Assembly: GCF_002803085.1 (NCBI RefSeq) | Contig: NZ_NNBJ01000026.1 | Span: 19,744 to 83,743, forward strand | Length of the DNA stretch: 64,000 nt | Direction: 5' to 3' | Source of the DNA: Streptomyces sp. CB01201 | GTDB lineage: Bacteria > Actinomycetota > Actinomycetes > Streptomycetales > Streptomycetaceae | Part shown: in pieces, positions 43,296-52,080 of the stretch | Position numbering within the stretch: position 1 is the stretch's first letter | Layout: each line of letters opens with the position of its first letter | Notes under the pieces: model-generated | What the model saw: the letters and a program-made list of their open reading frames with translations, nothing else | What the model was told of the DNA's origin: nothing | Databases searched by the model: none | Made by a program: the position numbers and the translations under genes

Positions 43296-44213
43296 ATGTT
43301 TGCCGGTATAACCACGGGGGCGCGTCGTGAGACCCGTCCCGCCGGACCGGAGACGACCGCTTCCCGGCCGCCCCTGGTGCGCGAGCTGCTGCTCGTGACC
43401 GCGCTCTTCCTCGTGTACAAGTTCGGCCGCCGGCTGGCCAACGGCCACGAGGCCAGGGCGTTCGACAACGCGGACCGCGTATGGAGCTGGGAGCGCGCGC
43501 TGCACCTGCCCGGCGAGGGCTCGGTCCAGCATCTGCTGCTGCACGGCGACACCCTCGTGAAGGTCGCCAACACCTTCTACGCGACCGTGCACTTCCCGGC
43601 CACCGTGGCCTTCCTGGTCTACCTGTACCTGCGCCGCCCGGGCCACTACCTGTGGTCGCGCCGGGTGCTCGCCGGGCTCACCGCCGCGGCCCTGGTGCTG
43701 CACATCACCGTCCCGCTGGCCCCGCCGCGCATGCTCACCACGGCCGGACTCGTCGACACCGCACAGGTCTACGGACCCTCGGTGTACGCGGCGACGCCCG
43801 ACACCGACACGATGGCCAACCAGTTCGCGGCCATGCCCTCGCTGCACTTCGGCTGGGCGCTGATGGTCGCGATCGGCCTGATCATGGCGACGCGGAGCCG
43901 CTGGCGGTGGCTGTGGCTGCTGCACCCGCTGCTCACCCTGCTCGTGGTCGTCGGCACCGCGAACCACTACTGGCTGGACGCGATCGTGGCCTCGGCGCTC
44001 CTTGGCGCGGTGCTGTACTTCGTGCCCGCGCCGAAGCGGCCCACACAGTTGCCTGCGGCACCCAAGCGGGCCGCCCGTCGGTCCTCCGTACCGCGGCGCT
44101 CGCCCGAGACGACCGCCCTCCCGGAGCCCGCGCCCGCGTCCCGGCAGGCACCGGTACCGTCACCGCTTTCTGCGCGCACCAGCGCGCCCCAGCTCTCCGA
44201 GGCCGTGCGATGA
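43296..44213 (+). CDS. PAP2-superfamily membrane phosphatase
   Basis: The protein has 305 residues. I chose the ATG at 43296 with AAGGGGCCGGAG upstream. The second and third PAP2 motifs are seen as AAMPSLHFGWAL near residue 180 and GTANHYWLDAIVASALLG near 225 (H...D). The layout, with VANTFYATVHFPATVAFLVY, resembles the inositol-phosphorylceramide-synthase-like branch (PAP2_3). The last 60 residues are disordered, rich in Pro, Ala and Arg. Its TGA overlaps the DMT gene's ATG, and the TetR palindrome controls its promoter. Confidence 0.88.
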   Translation: MFAGITTGARRETRPAGPETTASRPPLVRELLLVTALFLVYKFGRRLANGHEARAFDNADRVWSWERALHLPGEGSVQHLLLHGDTLVKVANTFYATVHFPATVAFLVYLYLRRPGHYLWSRRVLAGLTAAALVLHITVPLAPPRMLTTAGLVDTAQVYGPSVYAATPDTDTMANQFAAMPSLHFGWALMVAIGLIMATRSRWRWLWLLHPLLTLLVVVGTANHYWLDAIVASALLGAVLYFVPAPKRPTQLPAAPKRAARRSSVPRRSPETTALPEPAPASRQAPVPSPLSARTSAPQLSEAVR

Positions 44214-45124
44214 ACGAATCCGCGCTGCTCGCCATCCTGCTCTCGCTCGCCTCGGCCGTCGGCTACGCACTGGCCGCCGTCGGCCAGTCCCGGCTCGCCG
44301 CGCAGGGCGGCGGCGGCATGGGGCAGTTGCTCACCCGGCCCCTGTGGTGGTGGGCGGTCGGCCTCAACGCGGCCGGCGCCCTCATGCACGTGGCCGCCCT
44401 CCACTACGGCCCGCTCACCCTGGTCCAGCCGCTCGGCGCCCTCACCCTGGTCGCCGCGCTGCCGCTCTCCGCGTACTACGCGCGGCGCCGGGTCACCCGG
44501 CGCGAGTGGCGGGGAGCTGCCTGGACGCTGGCGGGGCTCACCGGCTTGATCGCGGTCACGGGACCGGCGAGCCCCGGCGACGCGCTCAGCCTGAGCGAGG
44601 CCCTCGCCATCGCCGCGGCCACCGCGCTGCTGCTCGCCTTCCTGGTCCGGGCCGGGGCGCACTCGTCCCGCGGCACCGGCCTCGGCCACGCCACCGCGTC
44701 CGGCATCGCCTCGGGTGTGGCGTCCGCGCTGACCCAGACGGTCACCGCGTCGCTGTCGCACGCACTGCCCGGCGGCCCGCTCCCCTGGTGGGGCACCTCC
44801 CTGGTCGCCGTCCTGGTGGCGACGTTCGCCGTCGGCGGCCTCCTGCTCTCGCAGGCGGCCTACCGCGGCGGCCTCGCCGCGCCCCTCGCCGTGGTGAACA
44901 TCGCCAACCCGGCGGCGGCCGCGGTCATCGGAGTGGCGCTGCTCGGCGAGAGCTTCCACGGCGGCCCGCTCGGCTGGCTGACCGCGGCCGCGTCGGCGGC
45001 CGTCGCGGCCCGGGGCGTCATCATGCTGACCGGCGCCACCCCCGCCGATCTCCCGACCCCGCTCCCCACGGTCCTGCCCACCGAACTGCCGGCTCCGGAA
45101 CCGGCGGTACGGATCACGGCCTGA
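44210..45124 (+). CDS. DMT-family (EamA-like) membrane transporter
   Basis: The protein has 304 residues and about nine helices. It begins MNESALLAILLSLASAVGYA and has HVAALHYGPLTLVQPLGALT near residue 65 and SQAAYRGGLAAPLAVVNIAN near 215, both shared with the paralogue at 9588. The two genes have clearly diverged. It is translationally coupled to the PAP2 gene by an ATGA overlap and falls under the same TetR-type control, so its cargo may be related to a lipid or membrane stress. Substrate unknown. Confidence 0.88.
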   Translation: MNESALLAILLSLASAVGYALAAVGQSRLAAQGGGGMGQLLTRPLWWWAVGLNAAGALMHVAALHYGPLTLVQPLGALTLVAALPLSAYYARRRVTRREWRGAAWTLAGLTGLIAVTGPASPGDALSLSEALAIAAATALLLAFLVRAGAHSSRGTGLGHATASGIASGVASALTQTVTASLSHALPGGPLPWWGTSLVAVLVATFAVGGLLLSQAAYRGGLAAPLAVVNIANPAAAAVIGVALLGESFHGGPLGWLTAAASAAVAARGVIMLTGATPADLPTPLPTVLPTELPAPEPAVRITA

Positions 45125-45139
45125 GAACGGGCCCCCTTG

Positions 45140-46126
45140 TCAGGCGTTGACGTCGACCACGGTCCGGCCGCGCACCTGGCCGGCCAGGATGCGCTCGGCG
45201 ACGCCCGGTACCTCGGCCAGGCCGATGAGCGTGGTCATCCTCTCCAGGCGGGCCAGGTCGAGATCGCGGGCGAGGCGCTCGTATGCCCGGACTCGGCGGT
45301 CCATCGGGGCCTGTACGGAGTCGATGCCGGCCAGGGTCACTCCGCGCAGGATGAACGGCAGTACCGTGCCGGGCAGGTCGGGTCCCTGGGCGAGGCCGCA
45401 GCTGGTGACCGTGCCGCCGTAGCGGGTGCCCGCCAGGACGTTGACCAGGGTGTGGCTCCCGACCGAGTCGACCGCTCCGGCCCAGCGCTCCTTGCCGAGC
45501 GGGCGGCCGGGGGCGGAGAGTTCGGCGCGGTCGATGATCTCGGCCGCGCCGAGGTCGCGCAGGTAGTCGGCCTCGGCGGGCCGCCCCGTGGAGGCGAGCA
45601 CCCGGTATCCCAGTTCGGCGAGCAGCGTCACGGCGACCGAGCCGACACCGCCCGCGGCCCCGGTGACGAGCACGTCGCCACGGTCGGGGGTGAGGCCCGC
45701 GTCCTCCAGGGCGAGCACGCTGAGCATGGCCGTGTACCCGGCGGTGCCGATCGCTGCGGCCTGCCGCGTGGTGAGCGCGGCCGGCAGCGGGACCAGCCAG
45801 TCACCGCTGACCCGGGCCTTCTGCGCGAAGCCGCCGTCGTGCCCCTCCCCCACGCCGTACCCGTTGAGCACCACCTTGTCGCCGGGCGCGAACGAGGCGT
45901 GCGTGGAGGATTCGACGGTGCCCGCGAAGTCGATGCCGGGCACCAGCGGATACGTCCGCACGATGCCCTTGCCGTGGGCGAGCGCGAGGCCGTCCTTGTA
46001 GTTGACGGTCGAGTAGTCCACGGCGACGGTCACATCGCCCTCGTGGAGGTCGTGCTCCTCCAGGGTGACGGTGTCTGCCCGGTGGCCCTGCTCGTCCTTC
46101 GTCACACGGATGGCGCGGAATGACAT
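45140..46126 (-). CDS. acuI: acrylyl-CoA reductase-type MDR oxidoreductase (AcuI/YhdH)
   Basis: The protein has 328 residues. The family shows YSTVNYKDGLALAHGKGIV near residue 40, PLVPGIDFAGTVE near 60, and the nucleotide fold VLVTGAAGGVGSVAVTLLAEL near 150 followed by STGRPAEADYLRDLGA, where Ser/Thr-Gly-Arg favours NADPH. The ending TVVDVNA-type is typical. It reduces acryloyl-CoA or related enones. No zinc ligands are present, as expected. It ends 15 bases after the convergent DMT gene. Confidence 0.92.
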   Translation of the reverse strand: MSFRAIRVTKDEQGHRADTVTLEEHDLHEGDVTVAVDYSTVNYKDGLALAHGKGIVRTYPLVPGIDFAGTVESSTHASFAPGDKVVLNGYGVGEGHDGGFAQKARVSGDWLVPLPAALTTRQAAAIGTAGYTAMLSVLALEDAGLTPDRGDVLVTGAAGGVGSVAVTLLAELGYRVLASTGRPAEADYLRDLGAAEIIDRAELSAPGRPLGKERWAGAVDSVGSHTLVNVLAGTRYGGTVTSCGLAQGPDLPGTVLPFILRGVTLAGIDSVQAPMDRRVRAYERLARDLDLARLERMTTLIGLAEVPGVAERILAGQVRGRTVVDVNA

Positions 46127-46204
46127 CGAATCCCTCTCCTGCTCCTGGCGGTCGGGTGCTGATCAACCGTACGTCCCAGTCGTACGTCGATCTTGCCCGA
46201 GTCT

Positions 46205-46224
46205 CCTCCGCGCACATGCGGAGG
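46205..46224 (-). terminator. hairpin downstream of the GH31 gene
   Basis: CCTCCGC and GCGGAGG pair perfectly around a 6-base loop, 54 bases past the GH31 stop and before the acuI-type gene. It is short but is the only strong hairpin there. Confidence 0.4.
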
Positions 46225-46277
46225 GGCCGCACCGGACGGCTCACGGCACGGCCCCCGACCCGGTGGCGGGTGTCAGG

Positions 46278-49025
46278 TCACGCGATCTCGACGGCGAAGC
46301 CGTGCCCGGTGGACCGCGGCGGCGTCTTCACCTCCGTCACTCCGGTCGCGGGATCGAAGTACCAACCGGTGCCCGCCGTGGCCAGCTGCGCCGCCGAACC
46401 GCAACGCTGCAACCGCTTCCCGCCGAGCGCGACGATGCCCGGGGCCGCCTGGGTGTGGACGGTGAACCGGTACGACCGAGAGGCGGGCTTTCCTTGGTAA
46501 CTTCCCACGCTGGCACCGACGTTGATGACCGAGGCCCGCCCTGCGGAGGTTACCTGGACCCGCTGGGTGGCCGAGGCGCCCTTGGCGAACTGGCGGGTGA
46601 CGCCGTCGTCCTCGTACAGGGTGTAGGAGGAACTGCCCCGCTGCGGATAGACGTCGTAGTCCAGCTCACCCTTGTCCCTGGTCTCCCAGGACGTGGTGCC
46701 CTTGGGCCACATCGGCACGATGGAGCCGCCCTTGACGAAGAGCGGCAGGGTGTCGAGCGGAGCCGCGTAGTTGTCGATCGTCGTCGGGCCCTGGTAGGTC
46801 CTGCCGGTCCAGTAGTCGGTCCAGGTGCCCTTGGGCAGGTAGATGCCGTCGCGGACACTGGTGTCGCTGTAGACGGGCGCGACGAGGAAGTCCGGTCCGG
46901 CCAGGAACTCGTACTTGGCTTTCGCGCCAAGGGTGTTGGGGTCGTCCGGGTACTCCAGGGAGAGCGGGCGGACCGCGCCGACGCCGGTCTTCGTGGCGTC
47001 CTTGGACAGCCCGTACATGTACGGGACGAGCCGCTCCTTCAGCTGGAGGTACTTGCGGTTGATGGAGGCGTACGGTTCGCCGTCGAGCCAGGGCTGCTGA
47101 TCGGCGGCCTTGCCGGTGGTGAGGTCCTTGGCCCAGCCGTCCATCGTCATGATGGCGGGCAGGAACGCCTTCCATTGCAGGTCCCGGGTGTACATCTTCG
47201 GGTCGTGGCCGAAGATGCTGCCCACGTCGCCCGTGTTGTACGCGATACCGGAGAGCGTGGCACCCGCGTACGTGGGGATCTGCCAGCGCAGATAGTCCCA
47301 GCTGAGCTTCTGGTCGCCGCTCCACAGGACACCGCAGCGCTGGGCGCCGGACCACGAGACCGGCAGCCATACGAAGCCGCGCGCGTCGCTGTTGTCCTCG
47401 ATGCCGGCCTTCGCCTGGTCACAGGCGTTCAGGGCGAAGCCGTAGCCGTTGCCGACCCAGGCGACGTCCAGTTTCGCGACCCGCTGCCCCGCCTTGACCT
47501 GCTCGGCGAGCTTGTCGAGGCCGTCCTGGGTCCACAGGCCCAGCTGCGCGTTGTGCGCCTGGAGGCCCTTGCCGGTCTCGGCGAGGTTCTCGTAGCCGCA
47601 GCCGTAGCCGTCGTTGACGAGCATCCAGCCGAGCGGCATCTGGTTCCGGGTGTATCCGTCGGCGACCTTGAGCGCGTCCAGGGTGTGGCGCTCGCCCCGG
47701 TTGGCGTTGTGCAAGTAGCAGTCGGAGTCGCCCGGTTCGAGCCCGTACACCGGCGGCATGAACGGCTTGCCCACCAGCGAGGTGTACTTGCCGATGACGG
47801 ACTTCACATCACCCGTGAAGTAGTAGGCGTCCAGGCGCCGTTCCTGCTGCCCGGTGCGCACGCGCGGACCGAAGTCGTACACGCCGGGCGTGAAGGTGTT
47901 GCGGAACACCCCGTACCCGGCCGAGGAGATGTAGAAGGGCTGGGAGTTGTTCCAGCCGCCCTCGTTCCAGTTGGTGTTGTTGCCCACGTTCATGACCTGG
48001 TCGCGGTGCGAGAAGCTGCCGTTCTGTTCGCCGCCGCCGAAGAACTGCTCGTCGGCGCCGCGCGTCAGGCTCTGCCGCATGCCGCCGGAGGTCCAGCGCA
48101 GCGGGTCGGCCTCGGACCAGATCACGCTGCGGTTGTCGCCCTTGTAGAGCGCGAAGCGGAGCGGCTTCTTGTAGACGCGCAGGACGACATCCTTGCTCCG
48201 GATCCCGTAATAGGCGCCTGTTTCAAAGGAGTTGGTGTTCTTCTGCGGCGTCGGCCGGGTCTGGATCATATGGCTGCCGGGCGGGTCGGTGAAGGTTCCG
48301 TCCGGGGCGGCGCGCAGCCGCATCGTGTCGTCGGCGAGGAAGTCCACCCGCGCCTTGAGCGCCCCGGCGGCGATGTCGTACGTGCCGTCCTCGCCGCCGA
48401 AGGAGGTGAGGTTCCCGGCGTCGGTCGGTTCGGGCAGATACGCGGTGCCCGTGAACGAGTTGTGGTGCACGTCGTAGGGGACGACCACCACGTGGTACGT
48501 GCCCGACGCCTTCGGGATGACGGTGGCCTCGGGGTCGGCGGTGCCCGCGCTGGAGGCGACCTGTTTGCCGGCGTCGTCGTAGACGTACAGGTCGAAGTCG
48601 TCGGTGGGGGTGGCCCATTGGACGGATACGGGCACACCGCCCTCCGGGTTGTCGTCCCACTGTCCGGCCGGCGGCTTCACGGTCAGGTCGAAGCGGGCAC
48701 AGACCGCGCCGTCCGGATCCTGCGCGGGTGGCGGGCATTTGTCGGGCGAGCCGACGGTGCCCTTCTCGTAGACCGGGCTCTGCCAGGTCAGTGACTTGGT
48801 TGCGCTGTCCAGGGTGCCGCCGGGCGGCGTCGCACCCTCGGCGTGGGCCGCCGGAACCGTGAGGGCGGTGAGGGCGAGCGCCAGCACCGAGAAGACGGCG
48901 ACGGCGGGTCGCCGGGGCGGGCGAGAGCCGCGCCAGGAGGTCCGCGAGGGGTTCCGCGAAGGGGTCCGCAAGGTTTCGTTCTCCGTTCGTGCCGAGCAAC
49001 AGCCGGGCGCGGCGTGCGCGTTCAT
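46278..49025 (-). CDS. secreted GH31-family glycoside hydrolase
   Basis: The protein has 915 residues. A signal peptide covers about 37-63 (RPAVAVFSVLALALTALTVP). A TTG at 48971 behind GGAG would give a more natural leader, so the start is open. An extra beta-sandwich lies at about 90-200 (VSVQWATPTDDFDLYVYDDA). The GH31 barrel includes VYGLEPGDSDCYLHN, KLDVAWVGNGYGFALNACD near the nucleophile, and GDVGSIFGHDPKMYTRDLQW near the acid/base. C-terminal beta domains follow (LPLFVKGGSIVPMWP). It should act on extracellular alpha-glucosides or related glycans. Confidence 0.88.
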   Translation of the reverse strand: MNAHAAPGCCSARTENETLRTPSRNPSRTSWRGSRPPRRPAVAVFSVLALALTALTVPAAHAEGATPPGGTLDSATKSLTWQSPVYEKGTVGSPDKCPPPAQDPDGAVCARFDLTVKPPAGQWDDNPEGGVPVSVQWATPTDDFDLYVYDDAGKQVASSAGTADPEATVIPKASGTYHVVVVPYDVHHNSFTGTAYLPEPTDAGNLTSFGGEDGTYDIAAGALKARVDFLADDTMRLRAAPDGTFTDPPGSHMIQTRPTPQKNTNSFETGAYYGIRSKDVVLRVYKKPLRFALYKGDNRSVIWSEADPLRWTSGGMRQSLTRGADEQFFGGGEQNGSFSHRDQVMNVGNNTNWNEGGWNNSQPFYISSAGYGVFRNTFTPGVYDFGPRVRTGQQERRLDAYYFTGDVKSVIGKYTSLVGKPFMPPVYGLEPGDSDCYLHNANRGERHTLDALKVADGYTRNQMPLGWMLVNDGYGCGYENLAETGKGLQAHNAQLGLWTQDGLDKLAEQVKAGQRVAKLDVAWVGNGYGFALNACDQAKAGIEDNSDARGFVWLPVSWSGAQRCGVLWSGDQKLSWDYLRWQIPTYAGATLSGIAYNTGDVGSIFGHDPKMYTRDLQWKAFLPAIMTMDGWAKDLTTGKAADQQPWLDGEPYASINRKYLQLKERLVPYMYGLSKDATKTGVGAVRPLSLEYPDDPNTLGAKAKYEFLAGPDFLVAPVYSDTSVRDGIYLPKGTWTDYWTGRTYQGPTTIDNYAAPLDTLPLFVKGGSIVPMWPKGTTSWETRDKGELDYDVYPQRGSSSYTLYEDDGVTRQFAKGASATQRVQVTSAGRASVINVGASVGSYQGKPASRSYRFTVHTQAAPGIVALGGKRLQRCGSAAQLATAGTGWYFDPATGVTEVKTPPRSTGHGFAVEIA

Positions 49026-49534
49026 GCTTGGAACAGTGGAGTTTCGAGCATCAAGATTCACCGTGAGGCGGGTACATGTCAACGGTTGAGGCGAGGGGGG
49101 CGGGCATCGCCGATGCGGGGTGGGGGGGTTGGGGTGTGAACGGTGGATATGTGCGGCGAGGTTGGTGCGGGCGGGCCGAGGTGGCCCTGAGCGCCGCGGG
49201 ACGGCCCTGAGAGCGGCGAGTCCGCTGCGCTCACCCGGCAGAAGGGCAGCGGCCCCTTGGGAGCGGGCGCCCCTCCCGGGGCCGCACGGAGGGAAGGCCG
49301 CCCGCGTGACCCTCAGCGCGGGGTGCTCGGGGCTCCGGGCTTGCGGGTCCCGGTGCCGCTGGAGGGCGGAACTGGGCGCCCCATAAGCCAGTTGAGGAGT
49401 GTCCGACGGAACCGTTCCGCTCCCCTGCCCTCGCCGCCTCCCATCAGGGACCTGGCGGAGAGAACTCCTCGTCGGACACGACACCCTCTCAAGGGGCCGA
49501 TCGAGGCCGACCCGCCCCATGGCCTCGCGGGACG
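49026..49534. other. non-coding region upstream of the GH31 gene
   Basis: These 509 bases hold no convincing gene. The first 60 bases are less GC-rich and probably carry the GH31 promoter. The rest is G/C-rich and includes a small stem (AACTGG and CCAGTT around GCGCCCC) near 49370 that may terminate transcription. No transposase trace is seen. Confidence 0.4.
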
Positions 49535-50437
49535 TTACGGCAGGACGAACCGGTCCATGCCGAACGCCGCCGCGAGACCGACCACGAGCAGCCAAGAACC
49601 AAGCCGGGTACGCCCGTTGCGGCTCAGCTCGATCACCACGCCACAGAGGATGAGAGCGAGCCCGTACACGCCGACCACCAGCACGGAGGAACGCGTGGCG
49701 AGCCGCACCACGAGGATCACGCCCATGGCCGCCATGAGCACACCGGCGGCCACCATGCGGACGCGCCGGGCCTTCCAAGGCGCCATACCCTGCCGCACCT
49801 CGGGCTCGACCTCGACCTCGCCCTCGACCTCGGCCCCGTTACCTGCCTTCGCGAAGTCCCCCGATTTCTGCGGGAGTTGTGCCGACTCCGCCTGCTCCGG
49901 ACGACCGGGGGCCGCCGGGTCGGCCGAGTGCGAGCTGCCACGGGCCTCGGCGCGCTCGGCGGACGCGGGCTCGGATTCTCCGGTGGTGACCGTCACGCCG
50001 GACCTCGCGTCCTTGCCGGACCCGGCGTCCTTGCCGGAGCCGCCGCCTTGGACAGCTCCCGAAGACGCGGGGCGCACGGCGTTCTCGGCGGCCACGGCGG
50101 CTACGGGTGCGCCGGCGTCCGGGAGTTCGGCCGCACCGGTCGGTTCGGCCCGCCCGCCTTCCGGCCCGGCGGGCTCGGCGGGCTCGGCGGCTTCGGCGGG
50201 CTCGGCGGCTTCGGCGGCTTCGGCGGCCGACGGCCCCTCGGCGCGTCCGGTGCTCTGCGCAGCCCCGGCGTCCGCCTCCGTACCTCTCGGATCCCCCTCC
50301 GCGGCGGCACCCCGCTCCCCCGAGGGCCGCTTCGAGGCCTTCGAGGCCTGGCCCGGTACCGTCGCCTCCGCCGCGTGCGACGCTCCGCGCTCTTCCGGCG
50401 CCGCGCCCACCGCTTGTTCCTGATCCGAGGTGCTCAT
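49535..50437 (-). CDS. membrane protein with long disordered acidic N-terminus
   Basis: The protein has 300 residues. The first 215 are low complexity, rich in Ala, Glu, Gly and Pro, with repeats such as AAEAAEAAEPAEAAEPAEP and GSGKDAGSGKDA. The last 85 residues hold three hydrophobic helices (RMVAAGVLMAAMGVILVV, SVLVVGVYGLALILCGVVI, GSWLLVVGLAAAFGM). Topology would put the disordered part on one membrane face. No function is recognised. The repeats are visible in DNA as GCTTCGGCGG-type units around 50160-50230. Confidence 0.7.
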   Translation of the reverse strand: MSTSDQEQAVGAAPEERGASHAAEATVPGQASKASKRPSGERGAAAEGDPRGTEADAGAAQSTGRAEGPSAAEAAEAAEPAEAAEPAEPAGPEGGRAEPTGAAELPDAGAPVAAVAAENAVRPASSGAVQGGGSGKDAGSGKDARSGVTVTTGESEPASAERAEARGSSHSADPAAPGRPEQAESAQLPQKSGDFAKAGNGAEVEGEVEVEPEVRQGMAPWKARRVRMVAAGVLMAAMGVILVVRLATRSSVLVVGVYGLALILCGVVIELSRNGRTRLGSWLLVVGLAAAFGMDRFVLP

Positions 50438-50650
50438 GAGCCCGGATCGTAATCGCTCTGGCGTCGGGGCACGTCACCCGCGTCAGTACCGCCGCCGCGC
50501 CTCTGCCTGAGCCCGCTCACAGGCCGTCACCAGACATCCGCCGTCCACCGTCCGCCCCGCAACCGTCCGAGGGCTACGGCGGTTGCCGCGCCCGTCGAGG
50601 GAGGCCGGGGCCTGCCGGGCCCACCGCAGCCGACCACGGATCGGCGCGGA

Positions 50651-51262
50651 TCAGCGGTCGCGGCGATGCACGCTGACGGCGTAGCCACCGCCGTCGTAGG
50701 GAGCCGCGTCCCAGGTGGCGAAGCGGGCGACGGGGGTGAGACCGGCGGTGGCACAGTGGGCGTCGTACTCGGCCAGCGTCAGGCTCGGCGGCACCGGCAG
50801 GTGGGCGGCGTCGAGGCCGAAGCCCGCGACCAGCAGGCCGCCCGGGGCCAGGGCCGCCGTCAGCCGCTCCACCACCGTGGCCTCGGTACCCGGCGTGACC
50901 AGCGGCAGGACGTTCCCGGCCGCGACGACGAGGTCGAAGTCCGCGGTGACACCGAGCGTGGCCGGATCGAACGCCGCCAAGTCGGCCTGGAACCACGGAA
51001 GTCGAGGCGCCCGCTCCCTCGCCACGGCCAGCATCGAAGCGTCCAGGTCGACGCCGACGCAGTCGTACCCGAGCTCGGCGAGCCGCATCATGACCCGCCC
51101 GGTACCGCACCCGGCGTCGAGAACCCGCGCGCCCGGCGGTACCAGGGCCGCGCAGAACGCCGCCTCGCCGTGTACGTCCCCGCCACCGCGGGCCAGCGCC
51201 TCGAAGCGCGCGGCGTACTCGGCTCCGGAGGTTCCACCGGTCAGTTCCTGCCATCGACTCAT
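50651..51262 (-). CDS. class I SAM-dependent methyltransferase
   Basis: The protein has 203 residues. The SAM motif is ARVLDAGCGTGRVMMRLAEL near residue 45, then YDCVGVDLDASMLAVARERA with the acidic ribose ligand. FDLVVAAGNVLPLVTPG and LTAALAPGGLLVAGF are motifs 2 and 3. It is a compact methyltransferase of unknown substrate. It diverges from the TetR gene; the 86-base space contains an operator-like dyad, so the TetR product may control it. Confidence 0.9.
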   Translation of the reverse strand: MSRWQELTGGTSGAEYAARFEALARGGGDVHGEAAFCAALVPPGARVLDAGCGTGRVMMRLAELGYDCVGVDLDASMLAVARERAPRLPWFQADLAAFDPATLGVTADFDLVVAAGNVLPLVTPGTEATVVERLTAALAPGGLLVAGFGLDAAHLPVPPSLTLAEYDAHCATAGLTPVARFATWDAAPYDGGGYAVSVHRRDR

Positions 51263-51325
51263 GAGGCCGACTGTAGATCGTCGGAAGCGCTCCGGGCGCC
51301 GGCCCCGGGACTCGCGGGCGTCCTG

Positions 51326-51350
51326 ACCCGGTCCGATATCCTGACCGGGT
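51326..51350. promoter_or_regulatory. inverted repeat overlapping the TetR start codon
   Basis: ACCCGGTC (51326-51333) and GACCGGGT (51343-51350) are perfect 8-base arms with a 9-base centre. The right arm reaches into the GTG at 51349. It fits a TetR-type operator controlling both divergent genes. Confidence 0.55.
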
Positions 51351-52038
51351 GGCGGACAGAACCGGCGGAGAGCCGCAGATCGACGGACGCTCCACCCGGT
51401 GGGACGAGCACAAGGCGCAGCGCCAGGTCGACTTGGTGGACGCGGCCGTCGCGCTCATCGAGGAGGAGGGCGCGCGCTTTCGGGTGCAGCGGCTCGCCGA
51501 GCGGGTCGGGCTGCCGCGATCGGTGCTGTACCGGCATTTCAAGGACCGCGCCCATCTGGACGAGTTGATCCGCCGACGGGTGGTGGACTCGTTCCTGCGA
51601 CGGATGGAGCCCACCCTCACCTTCGAGGGGACCGTCGAGGACGCCGTGCACCGGGTGGTCGGCGCACATCTGGACTGGGTCTCCCAACACCCGCGCCTGT
51701 ACGCCTACATGGGCGTCGCGGAGCATGCGATGGGTGACGGCTCGCTGGTGGCGGACACCAAGACGGCCATCGCCCTGATGCTGAGCGAACGGTTCGGGGA
51801 TGTGCTCAAGGCGCTCGGGGTGCCGCAGGCGCCGATCCGTTCGGTCGCGATCGGCATCGTGGGTTTCGTGGACACCGCGGTCAACCAGTGGGTGCACGAC
51901 GACCGGCGTGAGCAGTCCGAGGACGAGTTGCGCGCGATGCTGTGCCGCTCGGTCTGGGCGGTTCTCGACGCGACGTTGCGGGACCTGGGCGTAGAACTGT
52001 CGCCGCACCAGCGCGTGGCGGATCTGGAGCGGCGCTGA
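51349..52038 (+). CDS. TetR-family transcriptional regulator
   Basis: The protein has 229 residues. The helix-turn-helix is VDLVDAAVALIEEEGARFRV, then LAERVGLPRSVLYRHFKDRA, with the YRHFKxK-type end. The C-terminal ligand domain is longer than usual, with HRVVGAHLDWVSQHPRLYAY. The start GTG lies inside an inverted repeat and has no obvious ribosome site, so translation may be leaderless or start later. It converges on the ferredoxin-reductase gene and diverges from the methyltransferase. Confidence 0.88.
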   Translation: MADRTGGEPQIDGRSTRWDEHKAQRQVDLVDAAVALIEEEGARFRVQRLAERVGLPRSVLYRHFKDRAHLDELIRRRVVDSFLRRMEPTLTFEGTVEDAVHRVVGAHLDWVSQHPRLYAYMGVAEHAMGDGSLVADTKTAIALMLSERFGDVLKALGVPQAPIRSVAIGIVGFVDTAVNQWVHDDRREQSEDELRAMLCRSVWAVLDATLRDLGVELSPHQRVADLERR

Positions 52039-52080
52039 GGACCGTGCCCCGGCTCCGCCGAGCGTACGGCCGTCGGCCCG

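Noticed and set aside
46065..48794. A plus-strand frame of about 900 codons across the GH31 gene
   Set aside because: It mirrors the GH31 reading frame on the other strand and has no recognisable fold or ribosome site.
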